DNA from: Schizochytrium sp. TIO01
Taxonomy: Eukaryota; Sar; Bigyra; Thraustochytrida; Thraustochytriidae
Direction of reading: 5' to 3'
NCBI GenBank assembly: GCA_004764695.1
Contig: SMSO01000034.1
Coordinates: forward strand, 4,472,501 to 4,536,500
Length of the DNA stretch: 64,000 nucleotides
The notes beneath the pieces were generated by a model. The model was not told the DNA's origin, did not search any database, and saw only the letters and a list, made by a program, of their open reading frames with translations. The translations under genes and the position numbers were made by a program. Every line of letters begins with the position of its first letter. The stretch's first letter is position 1. Shown here piece after piece: positions 20,944 to 32,200 of the stretch.

Positions 20944-22626
20944 ATGGCGTCCTCAGCAACTCAGGAGGAGTCGGCAGGATTTGGGGAGGAGGTGAATAAC
21001 ATGGCTTCGTCAGAATCGTCAGACTCAATCCAAGCACCATGCTGTGGATCTTGTTTTGGATTTTTAGTTCGCAAGAGCACCAAAAAGACGTCTATGCCAG
21101 ATATCCAAGGAGATGACCGTGCACACCAACATAACCAAGACCCGGTGGAACCAGGGGTAAATGTTGAACATGTAGTGCAGGTTGAAACTGATGCAAGGGC
21201 ATCTCCAGGATCTAGTGGTGCCTCAAACACTGCTCAAGCTCATGTTGGTGAGGTAGAACTTGTTGAAAAGGGCAATTCAAAAAGAAAGAACCTTGCTTCA
21301 AGCAAATACTCTTCCAATGTAAGCCAGGAGTTTGAAGACATTAATCTTGATGACGACCACAGCTCTCTTGAGTCTAGGGAACATTTGTCAGCCAGCAAGT
21401 CATCACGTGCGAGCCACTCAATGCTCAAGCACTGGAGCGAGCAACTTGTCATCGGCGCTTCGAGAAAGAAGCATCAAGGAAGTGCAGGTTTATCTCCAAT
21501 TGAACCTTCAACACCGGAAACGCCAGACCTGGAACTTAATGTGGGCAAGGAGAACGAAACCAAGTCCACTTTAGAAACGGATTTAAGTGGCAACCAACCC
21601 GACGCTCGGGATCAAGTTACGTCTGAGGATGACATCGATTCATTTGAATCTGAAGATAGCCCGAATGATAGTCAGGATGAAAGTCAGGATGAAATTCAGG
21701 ATGAAAGTCAGGATGAAAGTCAGGATGAAAGTCAGGATGAAAGTCAGGATGAAGGCCAGGAGGTTAAGAGTGATGCCGAGAATCGGCCAAATGACAGAGT
21801 CTACCAGAAATCAAAACATTCCAGTGCCTCGGAGGCTGAAGTTCAGGTATTGCCACCAAAAGAGGAATCTGCTGCTGATCAGGGATTAAAGGAGAGCGCA
21901 AGGATTACCGCAGAAGTAAGTGCGTTAGATGCTTCCCGCAAATCTACAACATCTACTTTGCAAGATTTAGAGAATGCTGGAAAGCTCAGAGCACTGTCCG
22001 AAGATACATCAACACGAAAGGCAAATTGTTTGCCAGCAAAGACTAGCAATTATAAAGGAGAGGATGAAGAGACCAAGGGTAGTGATGTCCATGAGCAAAA
22101 GATGGAGACCCGGCATCCCAACACCAGATCAAAAAGCGAACATATTAACCGAGGACGATGGCAGGAGCTGAAAGATTCCCGAACAGGACGCATGTACTAT
22201 TATAATGATGCAACACGTCAAAGTGTGTGGAAAAAACCTGTAGGCTTTGACGAGCAGAACATCTTGTATGCGCTTGAAGAAAAACGAAAGGGCCAGGTCG
22301 ATTGGATTGAAGCGGTTGATGAGCATGGTCGCGTATACTATTTTGATAAAAATACACACGAATCTCGTTGGGACAGGCCAGCATGCCTCTCACTTCCCGA
22401 GGTAGCTAAGAAGCTTTCCAAGGAGCAAAACAAAATGAATCCATCATTAAAGGTTGAGATTTCTCCACAGTACGATATACCAAAAAATACTCGTTGCAAC
22501 GGGGCAATTTCACCAACAATGTTGGCGCAGGCTATGGGCAATCGGGCACGATCCGCTAGTCAGTCGGCGAAAGCTTCTCTTCATCGAATGTCTCCTACGA
22601 ACTGCGTGCATAGGAACCCATTATGA
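20944..22626 (+). CDS. Two-WW-domain, acidic/Ser-rich protein
   Basis: A 560-residue protein from the ATG at 20944; the frame is open upstream only to a GTG at 20863. Near residue 30 is a Cys cluster (CCGSC) next to a basic segment, possibly palmitoylated. Residues ~60-400 are acidic and low-complexity, with a tandem Asp-Glu-Ser-Gln repeat near 240-275. Two WW domains lie at ~405-436 and ~452-483. Each has two signature aromatic/Trp positions, a YYY or YYF core and a C-terminal Pro. WW domains bind proline-rich ligands such as PPxY or PPLP. No catalytic domain is visible, so this looks like an adaptor. Its partner is unknown; the Pro-rich tail of the membrane protein at 37673 would be one untested idea. 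Confidence 0.85.
   Translation: MASSATQEESAGFGEEVNNMASSESSDSIQAPCCGSCFGFLVRKSTKKTSMPDIQGDDRAHQHNQDPVEPGVNVEHVVQVETDARASPGSSGASNTAQAHVGEVELVEKGNSKRKNLASSKYSSNVSQEFEDINLDDDHSSLESREHLSASKSSRASHSMLKHWSEQLVIGASRKKHQGSAGLSPIEPSTPETPDLELNVGKENETKSTLETDLSGNQPDARDQVTSEDDIDSFESEDSPNDSQDESQDEIQDESQDESQDESQDESQDEGQEVKSDAENRPNDRVYQKSKHSSASEAEVQVLPPKEESAADQGLKESARITAEVSALDASRKSTTSTLQDLENAGKLRALSEDTSTRKANCLPAKTSNYKGEDEETKGSDVHEQKMETRHPNTRSKSEHINRGRWQELKDSRTGRMYYYNDATRQSVWKKPVGFDEQNILYALEEKRKGQVDWIEAVDEHGRVYYFDKNTHESRWDRPACLSLPEVAKKLSKEQNKMNPSLKVEISPQYDIPKNTRCNGAISPTMLAQAMGNRARSASQSAKASLHRMSPTNCVHRNPL
21664..21760 (+). repeat. In-frame 12-bp tandem repeat (GATGAAAGTCAG)
   Basis: About eight 12-bp units encoding Asp-Glu-Ser-Gln with minor variants (Ile or Gly replacing Ser). 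Because the unit is a multiple of three, length changes keep the frame. Confidence 0.9.
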
Positions 22627-22925
22627 AGATGCGTATGAAAACTAAAAAATATTTGATCACTGTGAGGATGACATAAAAAATCATTTGAAATTAACTCTTT
22701 CTGATGTTATCAGTTTTAAAAAATGGAAACACTTGGCCAATTTGCGAGTGCAAACTATATGTTCCATTGCGCTTGGGAGAACTATTTTCTCTCTACCTGT
22801 TAGCATTGGTTGGACGCATACAACCTTGGGGATATAATGGACAACATAGAGAGTACGCTTAGGAAACAGAATCAGGAGAAAATTCTTTGATCAGATGAAT
22901 ATAAATGAGATCTATTGTATGTAGT
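22627..22925. other. Convergent 3' intergenic region
   Basis: 299 bp, AT-rich, between convergent stop codons. It holds only the two presumed 3' UTRs. Confidence 0.5.
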
Positions 22926-25166
22926 CTACATATCCAAGGTGGATACCAGGTGAACACCACCGGGGCCCATACTGGTGGCACTAGCGCCAGCACTTCGCTT
23001 GGTTTTCCCTGAAATTTCATCGTCAATGGCGGGTACATGAAATGGCTTACTGTATGCTTCATGTAAAGCCCTATCAAGCATTTCGCTTGCAAACGTATCC
23101 TCTGGTTTGATACCAAGTGCGCTATGGTAACTCTGAATGGCATCTTCCAACCGGTTTTGCAAATGGTATACGAATCCAATTGCAGAGTAGATGGAAGCTT
23201 CCTTAGGATTATAACTGAGAGCCTCTTCGTAGTATCTTATGGCCTCGTCATACTTGCGCATACGGCGATATGCATGACCAAGATTAAACATAACAGGTTC
23301 CCATGCGTGACGTAAGCGCTCGGGTTGATTTCTGCACAAAGCAAGCCCTTCTTTGAAGCAGTCAATAGCCTCCTTGAGGCGGCCTTGGCGGTAATGAACA
23401 ACACCAAGCTCATTATACACGAGGGGGTCGGTGGCACACATAGTTTTTGCCTGGCGGCAGAACTGTTCAGCTAAGGGAACATTGTTTGTGCGCAGGTATT
23501 CAATGGCGGTGCACAAGACAGGCAAGTGGCAACCAGTGAAAAGGCGAGAAGAGGTGCGATAGGCGGCCATAGCTTGATCCGACTCATCTTGGGCGGCAAA
23601 GGAGTGTCCAAAGCCTATCCAAGCTTCTGCCATGGATGGATCAATTACTGTAGCCTTATGAAAGAAGCGTCGAGCGGCCTCATATTTCCCAATACAATAA
23701 TAGTAGCAAGCCACGGCAAACCATGACATTGCGAGAGACGGGTAAGCATCAACTAACTGGTGCGCGGTGTGGAAAAGCTCACTTTTGCGCTTAAGCTCCA
23801 CAAGTGCTGCAAGGTGCACTTTGAGGCAGCGCAAATGAAATGGATCCTTGGCTCGGATTTTGGAAGTGAGTTGATATGCACCGAGAGGGTCTTGTTGCTG
23901 AAAAATACATTCTGCGCGGTCAGCAGCGCAATCTAAATCGTTACCAAGGTTGTAGAGACGAGTGTCCACATATGGTGTAATGGAGGATCCAGAGGCCTCT
24001 GATGGGTTGGCCGCGACGATCTTGTTAAGGCGCTTGAAGCGAGAGTCGAGTGGCTGGCTGAAGTCATGCTTGCTCAGACGACTTGAGTACACAGGGAATA
24101 GCCAAGCGGCTTGCCCTTCGAAGGCACCTGCACGGTGAAGTTCATTCATGAGCTGGCGTTCTTCCACAGGGCGAAGCTGGCTGTCCACCAGAGCATCAAA
24201 TGCCTCATAACAATAGATATCGCAAACCAGAGCAGCCCGAAACCATTTCGAAGCTCGTGGGCGGTTATCAAGGGTTTCGTACACGCGGCCTCGCAGTAAA
24301 CAAAGCATGGCAATAGGGTTGATCTGAGACGGACGCTGCGCCTCTTGAAGTTCTTCTTCATCCATAAGGTCTTCATCTGCTGCTGACCCGGTCGATTTTC
24401 TAGCTGCAGATGGAGGTGCCGTGGATGTCTCTCCTGCAGCAATCATGGCGTTGATTCTCTCAGCACGGCTGCGAAGATTGTCGAGACTGAGTTCACCCAA
24501 AACCTGCTCAAGTACACCTTGAGCTTCTTCATGCTGGGTACTCTCCACAAGACATTGCACAGCCAAGACGACAAAATCAATGTTTTCGTCTACAAGTTTA
24601 TCGCGAGGAAGTTTGCTTGTAGCCTGTGCATTTCGGTGCTGACGACGTCCACTGCCGTTGATGAGATCATTCTCAAATGTAAACTTGGCATTGGACGAGG
24701 TACCCATCGCAGATGCAGGACCCAAAGGATTTACTCCGCTGCGATCGGACCTTGCGGAGAACATGCCTACGTTGGCTGTGTTGACCCTCGAGACTCCTGG
24801 AGGTCGCTTGTTCTCCTGTTGTGTCTGCAGAAAACCGTGGCTCTGGATGAGATGCACAGCACGCCGGTACTGTTTGCCGCGGTAGTAAGCTTGTGCAAGG
24901 AGCAGAATATCGCGAGGCTGCCCACCGGATAGCGTTACGAGTTTGGAGGCGAAAAAGATGGCGTTCTCGTACATGTTGGACGAAAGGCTTCCCTGTACCA
25001 TGCGTCTAAGCTGTACGAGGCTTACTTCGAGAGCACCCCCTGGTGTTCCCACCCTTGTGGGAACATGCTTTGTCAGAATTGGTTTGGCTTCTGGAGTTTT
25101 AGCATCTTCGTCGTCGCTGATAGCGCCTAAAGAGAGTCTCAGGGGTTTCACGCCCTTCCGAGTCAT
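22926..25166 (-). CDS. CDC16: Anaphase-promoting complex subunit 6 (CDC16/APC6), TPR protein
   Basis: A 746-residue protein from the ATG at 25166. An N-terminal segment is followed by a long array of tetratricopeptide repeats. The C-terminal block (~430-720) carries the features I know from APC6/Cut9/CDC16: the SWFAVACYYY segment, GKYEAARRFF, a PLVYNELGVV segment and YNPKEASIYSAIGFVYHLQ. APC6 is a structural TPR subunit that homodimerises in the anaphase-promoting complex, the ubiquitin ligase that drives mitotic exit. Fungal and animal homologues have about 620-840 residues, so this is full length. The last ~35 residues are Gly/Ser-rich and variable. Stop codons of this gene and the WW-domain gene are 299 bp apart, convergent. 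Confidence 0.92.
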   Translation of the reverse strand: MTRKGVKPLRLSLGAISDDEDAKTPEAKPILTKHVPTRVGTPGGALEVSLVQLRRMVQGSLSSNMYENAIFFASKLVTLSGGQPRDILLLAQAYYRGKQYRRAVHLIQSHGFLQTQQENKRPPGVSRVNTANVGMFSARSDRSGVNPLGPASAMGTSSNAKFTFENDLINGSGRRQHRNAQATSKLPRDKLVDENIDFVVLAVQCLVESTQHEEAQGVLEQVLGELSLDNLRSRAERINAMIAAGETSTAPPSAARKSTGSAADEDLMDEEELQEAQRPSQINPIAMLCLLRGRVYETLDNRPRASKWFRAALVCDIYCYEAFDALVDSQLRPVEERQLMNELHRAGAFEGQAAWLFPVYSSRLSKHDFSQPLDSRFKRLNKIVAANPSEASGSSITPYVDTRLYNLGNDLDCAADRAECIFQQQDPLGAYQLTSKIRAKDPFHLRCLKVHLAALVELKRKSELFHTAHQLVDAYPSLAMSWFAVACYYYCIGKYEAARRFFHKATVIDPSMAEAWIGFGHSFAAQDESDQAMAAYRTSSRLFTGCHLPVLCTAIEYLRTNNVPLAEQFCRQAKTMCATDPLVYNELGVVHYRQGRLKEAIDCFKEGLALCRNQPERLRHAWEPVMFNLGHAYRRMRKYDEAIRYYEEALSYNPKEASIYSAIGFVYHLQNRLEDAIQSYHSALGIKPEDTFASEMLDRALHEAYSKPFHVPAIDDEISGKTKRSAGASATSMGPGGVHLVSTLDM

Positions 25167-26711
25167 TTTGACCTTACTTTATCGATCTCTTGCAATATAT
25201 TGTTACAATCCCAAGCCTCAGACAAATATCAGTTTCAACCTCGAAATACACGCTGTGTTAGTTTCTTATGCCCCTTAACTTTTGTATATATGAGAGATGA
25301 GAGATTTAGATACTGCTGTTTTCCCTTCCACAATCAGCTCCTTCGAGTCGCTAATGGATACTAACGAAACTGCTTTTATTCACCACTGATGTGATCTTTA
25401 TGCAGCAGACCTGCCTCAATGGCTCCGCTCCTCACTGGCAATAGTGGCCTTAAGTAGATCCAACAAAGTCTACAGCAACTAAAGAAACAGCAGGTTGCTA
25501 CTGTTGATGAAGGTGCGATAGATGCAGAGGTGAGCAACCGTCGGGATGAGTTCTGCGCCTGCACCTGCCTGCACGAGTCCTCAGGAGCACAGATTATGAG
25601 GTGGTGGCGTCGCCAAGAATAGCCCAGCAAATAGAGTATCCCTTTCGCAGCGCCTTGGAGCGTGTTTGCTCGCTCCGATTCTTATGCTTCGCCGCGCGCC
25701 TGGCGTCGCGTTCTCTTTCCTCAATTTGGTCTGCTGGCCTTACTCTTACTACGAACAATCAATTCTATTTCTAAACTCTACTGACGCACAAATTTACAAT
25801 ACGTTATAAACCCCACTATACTATACACAATCCACATTTACTATAGACAATAAAACAGCCTCAGCTTTACCCTCTCTTTCCCATAGAAATCTTTAAAGAG
25901 AAAAGTGTCTGTTTCATCCCAGCGCTCAGCTTGAACTCAATAATGTCCTAAATTAACCTTCGCAGACATTTAATATGGTATTTAATATCCTTCACATGGC
26001 CTCTAGTATGGTAGTTTATTATGCTTATCCTCGCCCTAATGCTCGGGCCTTGTCCTAAATTCACCTTGAGAAGCGAGTAATATGGTCTTAAATTAAGTGG
26101 GCCCCGTCTCAAATTGGCTGCCCCTCGAGCGCGCCTTAAGTTCTCCTTTGCGCCGGCTCGCCTGCCACCGCGCTTCCTTCGCGCTCTCGGCCTCCCTCAG
26201 TTCCCAGGGTTCTCCGTTTTACGGCGCATACCGGCGCCGAGTTCTCCCTACCCTTCTCCCTACGCTTTCCCCCTTACACCCGGGTAATGCAGGGAACCTT
26301 TGGGTGGCCCTCCTCGGTCGTCGCATTCTCCGTGCGTCTGCCTATGGACCCAGTGTATGCGAAGGGGGTTTTAGTTGTATAGGAGTTCCGATTCTGGTGC
26401 ACTCCGCACCGTACGATGGTAACGCGGGGAGCAAAGAGTTGGTGGTGGCGATGGCCTAGTATACTGGACTTGGGCTGTGAATGTTTCACTTGTGCGTGGC
26501 GGGGTAAGTGGGGTATAGGCGTGTGGCAAGTGGGTTAAAGCGGGTGAAAGTGGTTTATAGGGCGCAGTAAAGAGTGGCAGAGAAAGAAAGGCGGAGAAAG
26601 AGAGGTAAAGAGAGAGAGGCATTAATAACTGTGTTGTTGGCGGAGGAAGGGCAGACGCGGAAGGGATCAATCAGAAGAGGATCGATCGATCATCATTTGC
26701 AGGTGAGCACA
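25167..26711. promoter_or_regulatory. Divergent intergenic region of APC6 and uL13
   Basis: 1,545 bp with both promoters. The middle holds a bipartite direct repeat (25944-25979 and 26051-26086). The right third (about 26440-26580) is strikingly G-rich with repeated GTGGG/GGGGT words and may be the core promoter region of the highly expressed uL13 gene. An ATTTGCAG just before the uL13 start could be a splice acceptor of a 5' UTR intron. ORFs in the GC-rich part look non-genic. Confidence 0.45.
25944..26086 (+). repeat. Pair of bipartite direct repeats upstream of uL13
   Basis: TGTCCTAAATT[A/C]ACCTT occurs at 25944-25960 and 26051-26067 with one mismatch in 17. In both copies exactly 10 unrelated bases follow, then TAATATGGT (25971 and 26078). 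The copies are 107 bp apart. Conservation of both halves and of the spacer length suggests a protein-bound element. Confidence 0.65.
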
Positions 26712-27311
26712 ATGTTTGAGCGCGTCGTCGTCGTGGACTGCCGCGGGCACCTGATCGGTCGCCTTGCGAGCATCATCGCCAAGGAGCTCCTCTGCGGCCA
26801 GCGCGTGGTTGCTGTCCGCTGCGAGGAGCTCGAGATCTCCGGTCACATCTGGCGCAACCGCATCAAGCTCGAGGACAAATTCGCCAAGAAGACCAACTCC
26901 AACCCTGAGCGTGGCCCCTTCTCCATCCGCGCCCCGGCTGCCCAGCTCAAGCGCATGATCCGTGGCATGCTCCCCCACAAGACTGCCCGTGGCAAGGCCG
27001 CCCTCAACCGCCTCAAGACCTTCGAGGGCATCCCCCACCCCTACGACCGCATGAAGCGCATGGTTATCCCTGAGGCCCTCAAGGTCCTCCGCCTTCGCCC
27101 CGGCCGCAAGTCCACCAACCTCGGTGACCTCACCTCCCGCTACGGCTGGAAGCACCGCGAGGTTGTCGCCACCCTCGAGGAGAAGCGCAAGGTCAAGAGC
27201 GCCGCCTTCTACGAGCGCAAGGTTGCTGACAACAAGCTCATGAAGCAGGCTGCTAAGGAGGCTGACATCCCCGCTGATGCCAAGGCCACCCTCGAGCAGT
27301 TCGGATACTGA
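26712..27311 (+). CDS. RPL13A: 60S ribosomal protein uL13 (L13a / yeast L16)
   Basis: A 199-residue protein from the ATG at 26712 (Met-Phe-Glu-Arg-Val-Val-Val-Val-Asp). It shows the uL13 signature throughout: GHLIGRLASIIAKELL, then MLPHKTARGKAAL (~residues 90-102), FEGIPHPYDRMKRMVIP, and the C-terminal GWKHREVVATLEEKRKVKS. Length fits the eukaryotic family (about 200). It is a structural component of the cytosolic large subunit. Codon usage is unlike neighbouring genes: almost all C-ending and GC-rich, as expected of a very highly expressed gene. That bias creates a long antisense ORF that is not a gene. An upstream in-frame extension starts at a non-ATG codon and is probably 5' UTR. Confidence 0.97.
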   Translation: MFERVVVVDCRGHLIGRLASIIAKELLCGQRVVAVRCEELEISGHIWRNRIKLEDKFAKKTNSNPERGPFSIRAPAAQLKRMIRGMLPHKTARGKAALNRLKTFEGIPHPYDRMKRMVIPEALKVLRLRPGRKSTNLGDLTSRYGWKHREVVATLEEKRKVKSAAFYERKVADNKLMKQAAKEADIPADAKATLEQFGY

Positions 27312-29276
27312 GCGGCTAGTTTCTCTTGCCCTCCCCCCTCCGCACATAGACAGCGCTCGCACCCTCCCGGACAGCCCCACGTAGACCTTTAACCTAAGCT
27401 AAGCATCATCCTCAGCAACTATTATGTGGACGGCGCGAAGGTAGGAATGCGTGGAGACTGGAAGGGTGGGTCGCTTAGGTACTGTTGGCTTGCTTGCAAA
27501 TGTGTTGGGCGAGAGGCGTGCTGCTTCACGAGTGCTTTTGGCGAATGTGTTGTGGTATCTTCGTGGCCGGACTGGGACTAGAAAGGACTGGCGAACTTGA
27601 TTTGGCAGGCTTGGACGGGACTGGAATGGCACAGCTCAGCAGAACCGGAGGCAAGCGGCGTGCGGCGCTCGACTGAGACTGGTATTAGCGGCGTGAGCAG
27701 CTTGTGTCCTTTTTGCATTCGTATTTTGACTTCAACTTTCTCAAATCATCTTCCACACAAAACCTTAATCATGGAGACGTACTTGCGTCACTCTTTGATT
27801 CCTTATTTTGCTTTGCTTTGCTTGACTCATTCTCTGAGGCTGTTGGACTTCAGCTTGCTTGAATTCTTGTTGAAACAAACCCTGGCAGTCGTGTTATCCA
27901 AATGAACGTAAGGTTCTTCTTGCAATCTTGCTCCTGGCTGAGGGTAGTTTCTCCCCCCTCCCCTGGATTTTCTCTGGCGTGCTTTTGATTTCGAATCATT
28001 GAGGCAGCTGCATGTGTACAAGTTGGTGAGTCCTCGGTGATCGGTCTTCTACAAAATTTCTCTGCATTCAGACCATATTGATGTCGAACATTTATAACGA
28101 AGATGCAGTTCTCTTCACGTGAGGTCTCCCAGAAGCTTCTACAATAGTATGTAGCACTATGTATGGCTCAGCTGAATCTTGTTCAACTATGGCGCACGCG
28201 AAACTGCAACTATTGAAGTTCCCCTAAAGCTCTACAATTTACTTGACCACTATGAGCAAGTCCAAGACACGCAATTGCCTCGTCTGTGCAGCTTCATTAT
28301 ATGGTTTAATCCCAAATTTTCCAGGCCTATTGGGTTCGTCCTGTAGTCATCGCCATGCAACATAGGGCAATACGGTCCTTCAACTTTATGTTAAAGCTTG
28401 GATTGAGACATCTATAGAATCAACAAGAAGTACACAAAATAACAACAACTGATTTTCTTCTTCATTACATATTTTAAAAGAGAGCTATTCATGCTAGACA
28501 AGGCGTGTTATAGTTTCAATCCCAAGCATCAAGAGCATCCCGCTCAAACATCATACTGCTTTTTATTATTGCGTACATCACAGTCCTCCATATCAGTTCC
28601 ACGAGAGGCTGCGCAACCCATTTTGCGCAACCCCAATATTTCCGTTCTTCCTGGGCTCAGTGTTCTTTTTATGTTCTTTATTGGACAAGTGAGAAGAGGC
28701 AAATCTGATTTCCCAGACTCCCGCGGATCCGCTCTCCGTGACACTGCGAATATAATATTGAAGTTTTAGAACACGAACATCTCTAAACTAGGCAGTATAG
28801 GTAGCGCCTACTGTCAAGCTGCTACCGTTGTTGTTTGTGCCAGGAAGGCCGGTGCATGAGCTACGGCAAAACCTTAAAGCAGCTTGTGCTGACTAACTAT
28901 TAAAAAGCAAAGCAAACAGCGGTCTTGTGCGACAAGCACATTAGAGTTGGGTGCTTGCAGTTTTCGCTTTGCGTGGCCTTTGACTGAACTTGGAAAGGAC
29001 GAAGACAAGGCTCTGCGTGGAAAATATTCCTGACGTAGTGGAGTCTCATCGTTTGCCCGTAGAAATTCTGCTACTACTTTGTTGTTCACGTATTTGAACC
29101 AAAGTAGAAAGGTAATTCGATCACTACAAGCTGGGTGCCCTGTAAATTTGATCCTTGCAAGACCAGCTTTGTCATCTCTCTTATTTCAAGATTATTCCTC
29201 GCCTTAGATAGCTCTGACTAGACCACTGCAAGCCTAATAAAGTAGCGTACAAAAGTCAAGTAAGAAGAAAGTCACT
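27312..29276. other. Intergenic region between uL13 and PEX1
   Basis: About 2 kb between two plus-strand genes, holding the uL13 3' UTR and the PEX1 promoter. Short ORFs on both strands (up to about 100 codons) show no recognisable family. I see no RNA gene. Confidence 0.5.
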
Positions 29277-32200
29277 ATGTCTCGCAGGCAATTACATGTC
29301 CAGCTGCCGGTGGTCCTGGCTACTTCGAGTACAAATTTTGTACGTTTGCCAACCTCTTTCGCTCAAACTGTTCGTGCTGCTGTGCCTGCCAAACAGCAAG
29401 GTGTAGTTGCCCTTCGTCTCGGGTGGCTCGGTCCTCCGACATCAGAGAGTGGGGGCCTTGCCCGTCCTTCACAAGCTTTCGTTGGCTGGACAGATGCTAC
29501 TTCCAGCGGCCATTATCTCGAGCTCCCTACAGGTCTAGCAGAGGCTCTCGGTATTAAATCAGCTCTTGATGCAGCAGCCGCCGTCGCACCTGATACACCC
29601 CTTGTCGTTTCCGTAGCTGTAGTTCCCTTCGCGCCTGTGGCATCTAGAGTTGAAGTTGACCCGGCAACTGCAGATGACTGGGACATTTTGCAGATGCACG
29701 CCCATTTTGTTGAAGATGAGCTTCTTTCGCAGATTTCTGTGCTCGGGCCCGGCCAAAGATTTCCAATGTGGGTCCATGGTCACATTCGCATCAACATGCA
29801 GGTGTCCAGTATCTCTTTGGTGGAGCAAGGTCAAGCACTCTGTGTACGCCTTGCTCGCAACACAGAAGTTCTTGTGGCGCCAAAACTTCGCAGCAAGGAC
29901 GACCAACATCGTCTTCAGAGCCTCCGTCAACGTGAACTTGAAGGAAGCGCCTCTGCTCAAGGTTTGCGACTTCGAGTTCAACCTGTCGGGGCACAATCTG
30001 GCAATGCTCTGCTGACGTCCAAGCCAACTCAGCATCTAAAAACTGATAAATCTTCTGTGGCGGTCTCCAATTCGAGTTCAACTGCGATTGAAGAGGAAGA
30101 GGAAGACTGGAACGGGATCGCTGCAGTGCATCCTGCAACAATTCCACGCTTGGAGCGTGGTGCCGGCTGGCCAGCTTTCAAAATTCTTGATAACGGCGAT
30201 CTTGTGTACAAAGATGACCCTACGCGACCACTTATTGTAATGGTCTCGAACGAACGTCGTGTGACTCTTATGGAGCGTGCTCGCAAGTCGAAGCGAGTCG
30301 CGCTCAAACCTGCTACAGGCCTTATGTCCGTGCTTCATGAAGAACATGTTCGCCTCCGGGTGTCTGAGCGTGCTGCACCAGGTCACATCATGCTCTCTTG
30401 TGCAATTCAAGTACGCTGCAAAGTTGCTCCTCTTGAGGGCGTCGTGCTTCGAATGCCACGTTTTGAGCCTCGGCCTTGTCCCGAAGCCTTTCCTCCGCTT
30501 GGGGTTCGTCTCACAGCAATCCAAGGTCAAGATGAGGTTAATTCCGAAAATGCCATTCCGGATGAAGATTTCTGCCGCGACGCTTCTCTTGCTGCTCAGC
30601 TGTGGCAACGTCGCATGATGGTCTTCCGTCCAGGAAGTGATCCGACCTCATCATCTCATACAGCAGGGCCTTCTCAGGGTGCTCCTATCGCTGACGGGTC
30701 GATTCTCGCGCTGCACGTACGCAGCGGAAATGGTATGACTCGCCGACACAGTGAAGGGCGCGTTATCTACTTTATGGTTCGAGTTAGCGACCGAAGCAAC
30801 CCTGAGGAGAAACCCGCGAATAGTGAGGGATCTTCTTCAACTTCTGGTGAACAAGGAGCTAAGAAACGTGTACTTGAACCTGTGCATTGGCTCGTAACAC
30901 CGAGCTCAAAGATTGAATGGCAGGTAGAGAAGTACATTGTCGATGTGAGTTTGCAAAAGCTTGCAACCTCGCTTGCTGCGTCCTCTGTGGCTTTACCAGA
31001 GGACCCTGACGAAGATTCAGTTCCAGGAGGTAGCAAAACTGCATCTTTGGGGGTTGGTAAAACCTCCGGTTCTGACCAAGGTCTCGTGCAACGTGTCAAG
31101 CTTGGTGGAGTTGGAGCTCATCACAGAGAATACTTTGGCAATCCTGCTTTAGAAGACCTTGGGGCGTACGATGCGTACGGCAAAGAGGCCCTTGAGCGTC
31201 TTCGACCTGTGCTTCGACGTAAAGAAGCTCGCAGTCGCCTTTCCCTTGGAGGCCCTCATCCTGGCGGCGTTTACCTTTGCGGAGGTCGTGGAGCTGGCAA
31301 AACTGCACTGGCTCAAGCCATTGCTCGTTCGCTCCGATGTGATACAAATGCACTTGTCCAGACCATCTGGGTTTCATGTGCCAATCTCCGTGGTGGCAAG
31401 CGTAGCGAAGTCGAGTCTACGATTGCATCGGCGTTTACGAAAGCGCTGCGAATGGCTCCCGCGCTGATTGTATTCGATGACCTTGACCTTCTACTTCCCA
31501 CGCCAGCTGGTGGTGACGGTGGCGGTGGTGGTGGCGAGGACGCCCAGCTCGTATGGCTTGTTGAATGGATTGAAGATCTCTGCACACAATACCAAAGAAA
31601 GCTTGAGTCCTTTGAACGGGTTGAAATGCAAAGCGGTGAAGGACTTGAGGGTCGGAACTTGACGCATCGCGCCGTTTCGTGGTTGGCCACCGGGCGTGAA
31701 AAGGGATCTCTGCGAAAGTCCCTGCAACGCTCGGGCCTCTTTGATCGAATTGTAGAGATCCAACCACTTACTGCGCACGATCGCACTGTTGTTCTCGAGG
31801 CTCTTTTGCAGCTCCGGGGGTGTACAAGTGGGTCAAGATTAGACCTGGACGAGGTCGCAGCACAAGCTGAAGGATATGCCCCGGCAGATTTGAACACCTT
31901 GGTAGAGCGTGCAATGCACGAATCTTTGCAAGACCTTTTGCGCCAAGAGATGGATTCGTCGGAAATATCCCAAGATTGCACTGATTCGTCTAACGATGTA
32001 GCAAATGATGATCCTGTTGCTCTGGAGCAAGTGCATTTTGAGCGTGCTCTAGATGGATTTACACCGGCCGCTCTACGTGGAGTTTCGCTGGCCAAGAGTG
32101 ATGTCAAGTGGGATGATGTGGGTGGTTTACATGTGGTCCGACGAACTCTCAAGGAAACTCTGGAACTACCTATTCAGTTTGCTCCTTTGTACGAGCGCTC

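Noticed and set aside
26097-26459. 120-codon ORF in the APC6-uL13 intergenic region
   Set aside because: Lies in a GC-rich promoter region, does not match any family I know, and overlaps other equally open frames.
26667-27380. 237-codon ORF antisense to uL13
   Set aside because: It exists only because uL13 uses almost exclusively C-ending codons, which removes stops from the opposite frame. Its product is Leu/Gly/Ala-rich with no homology I recognise.
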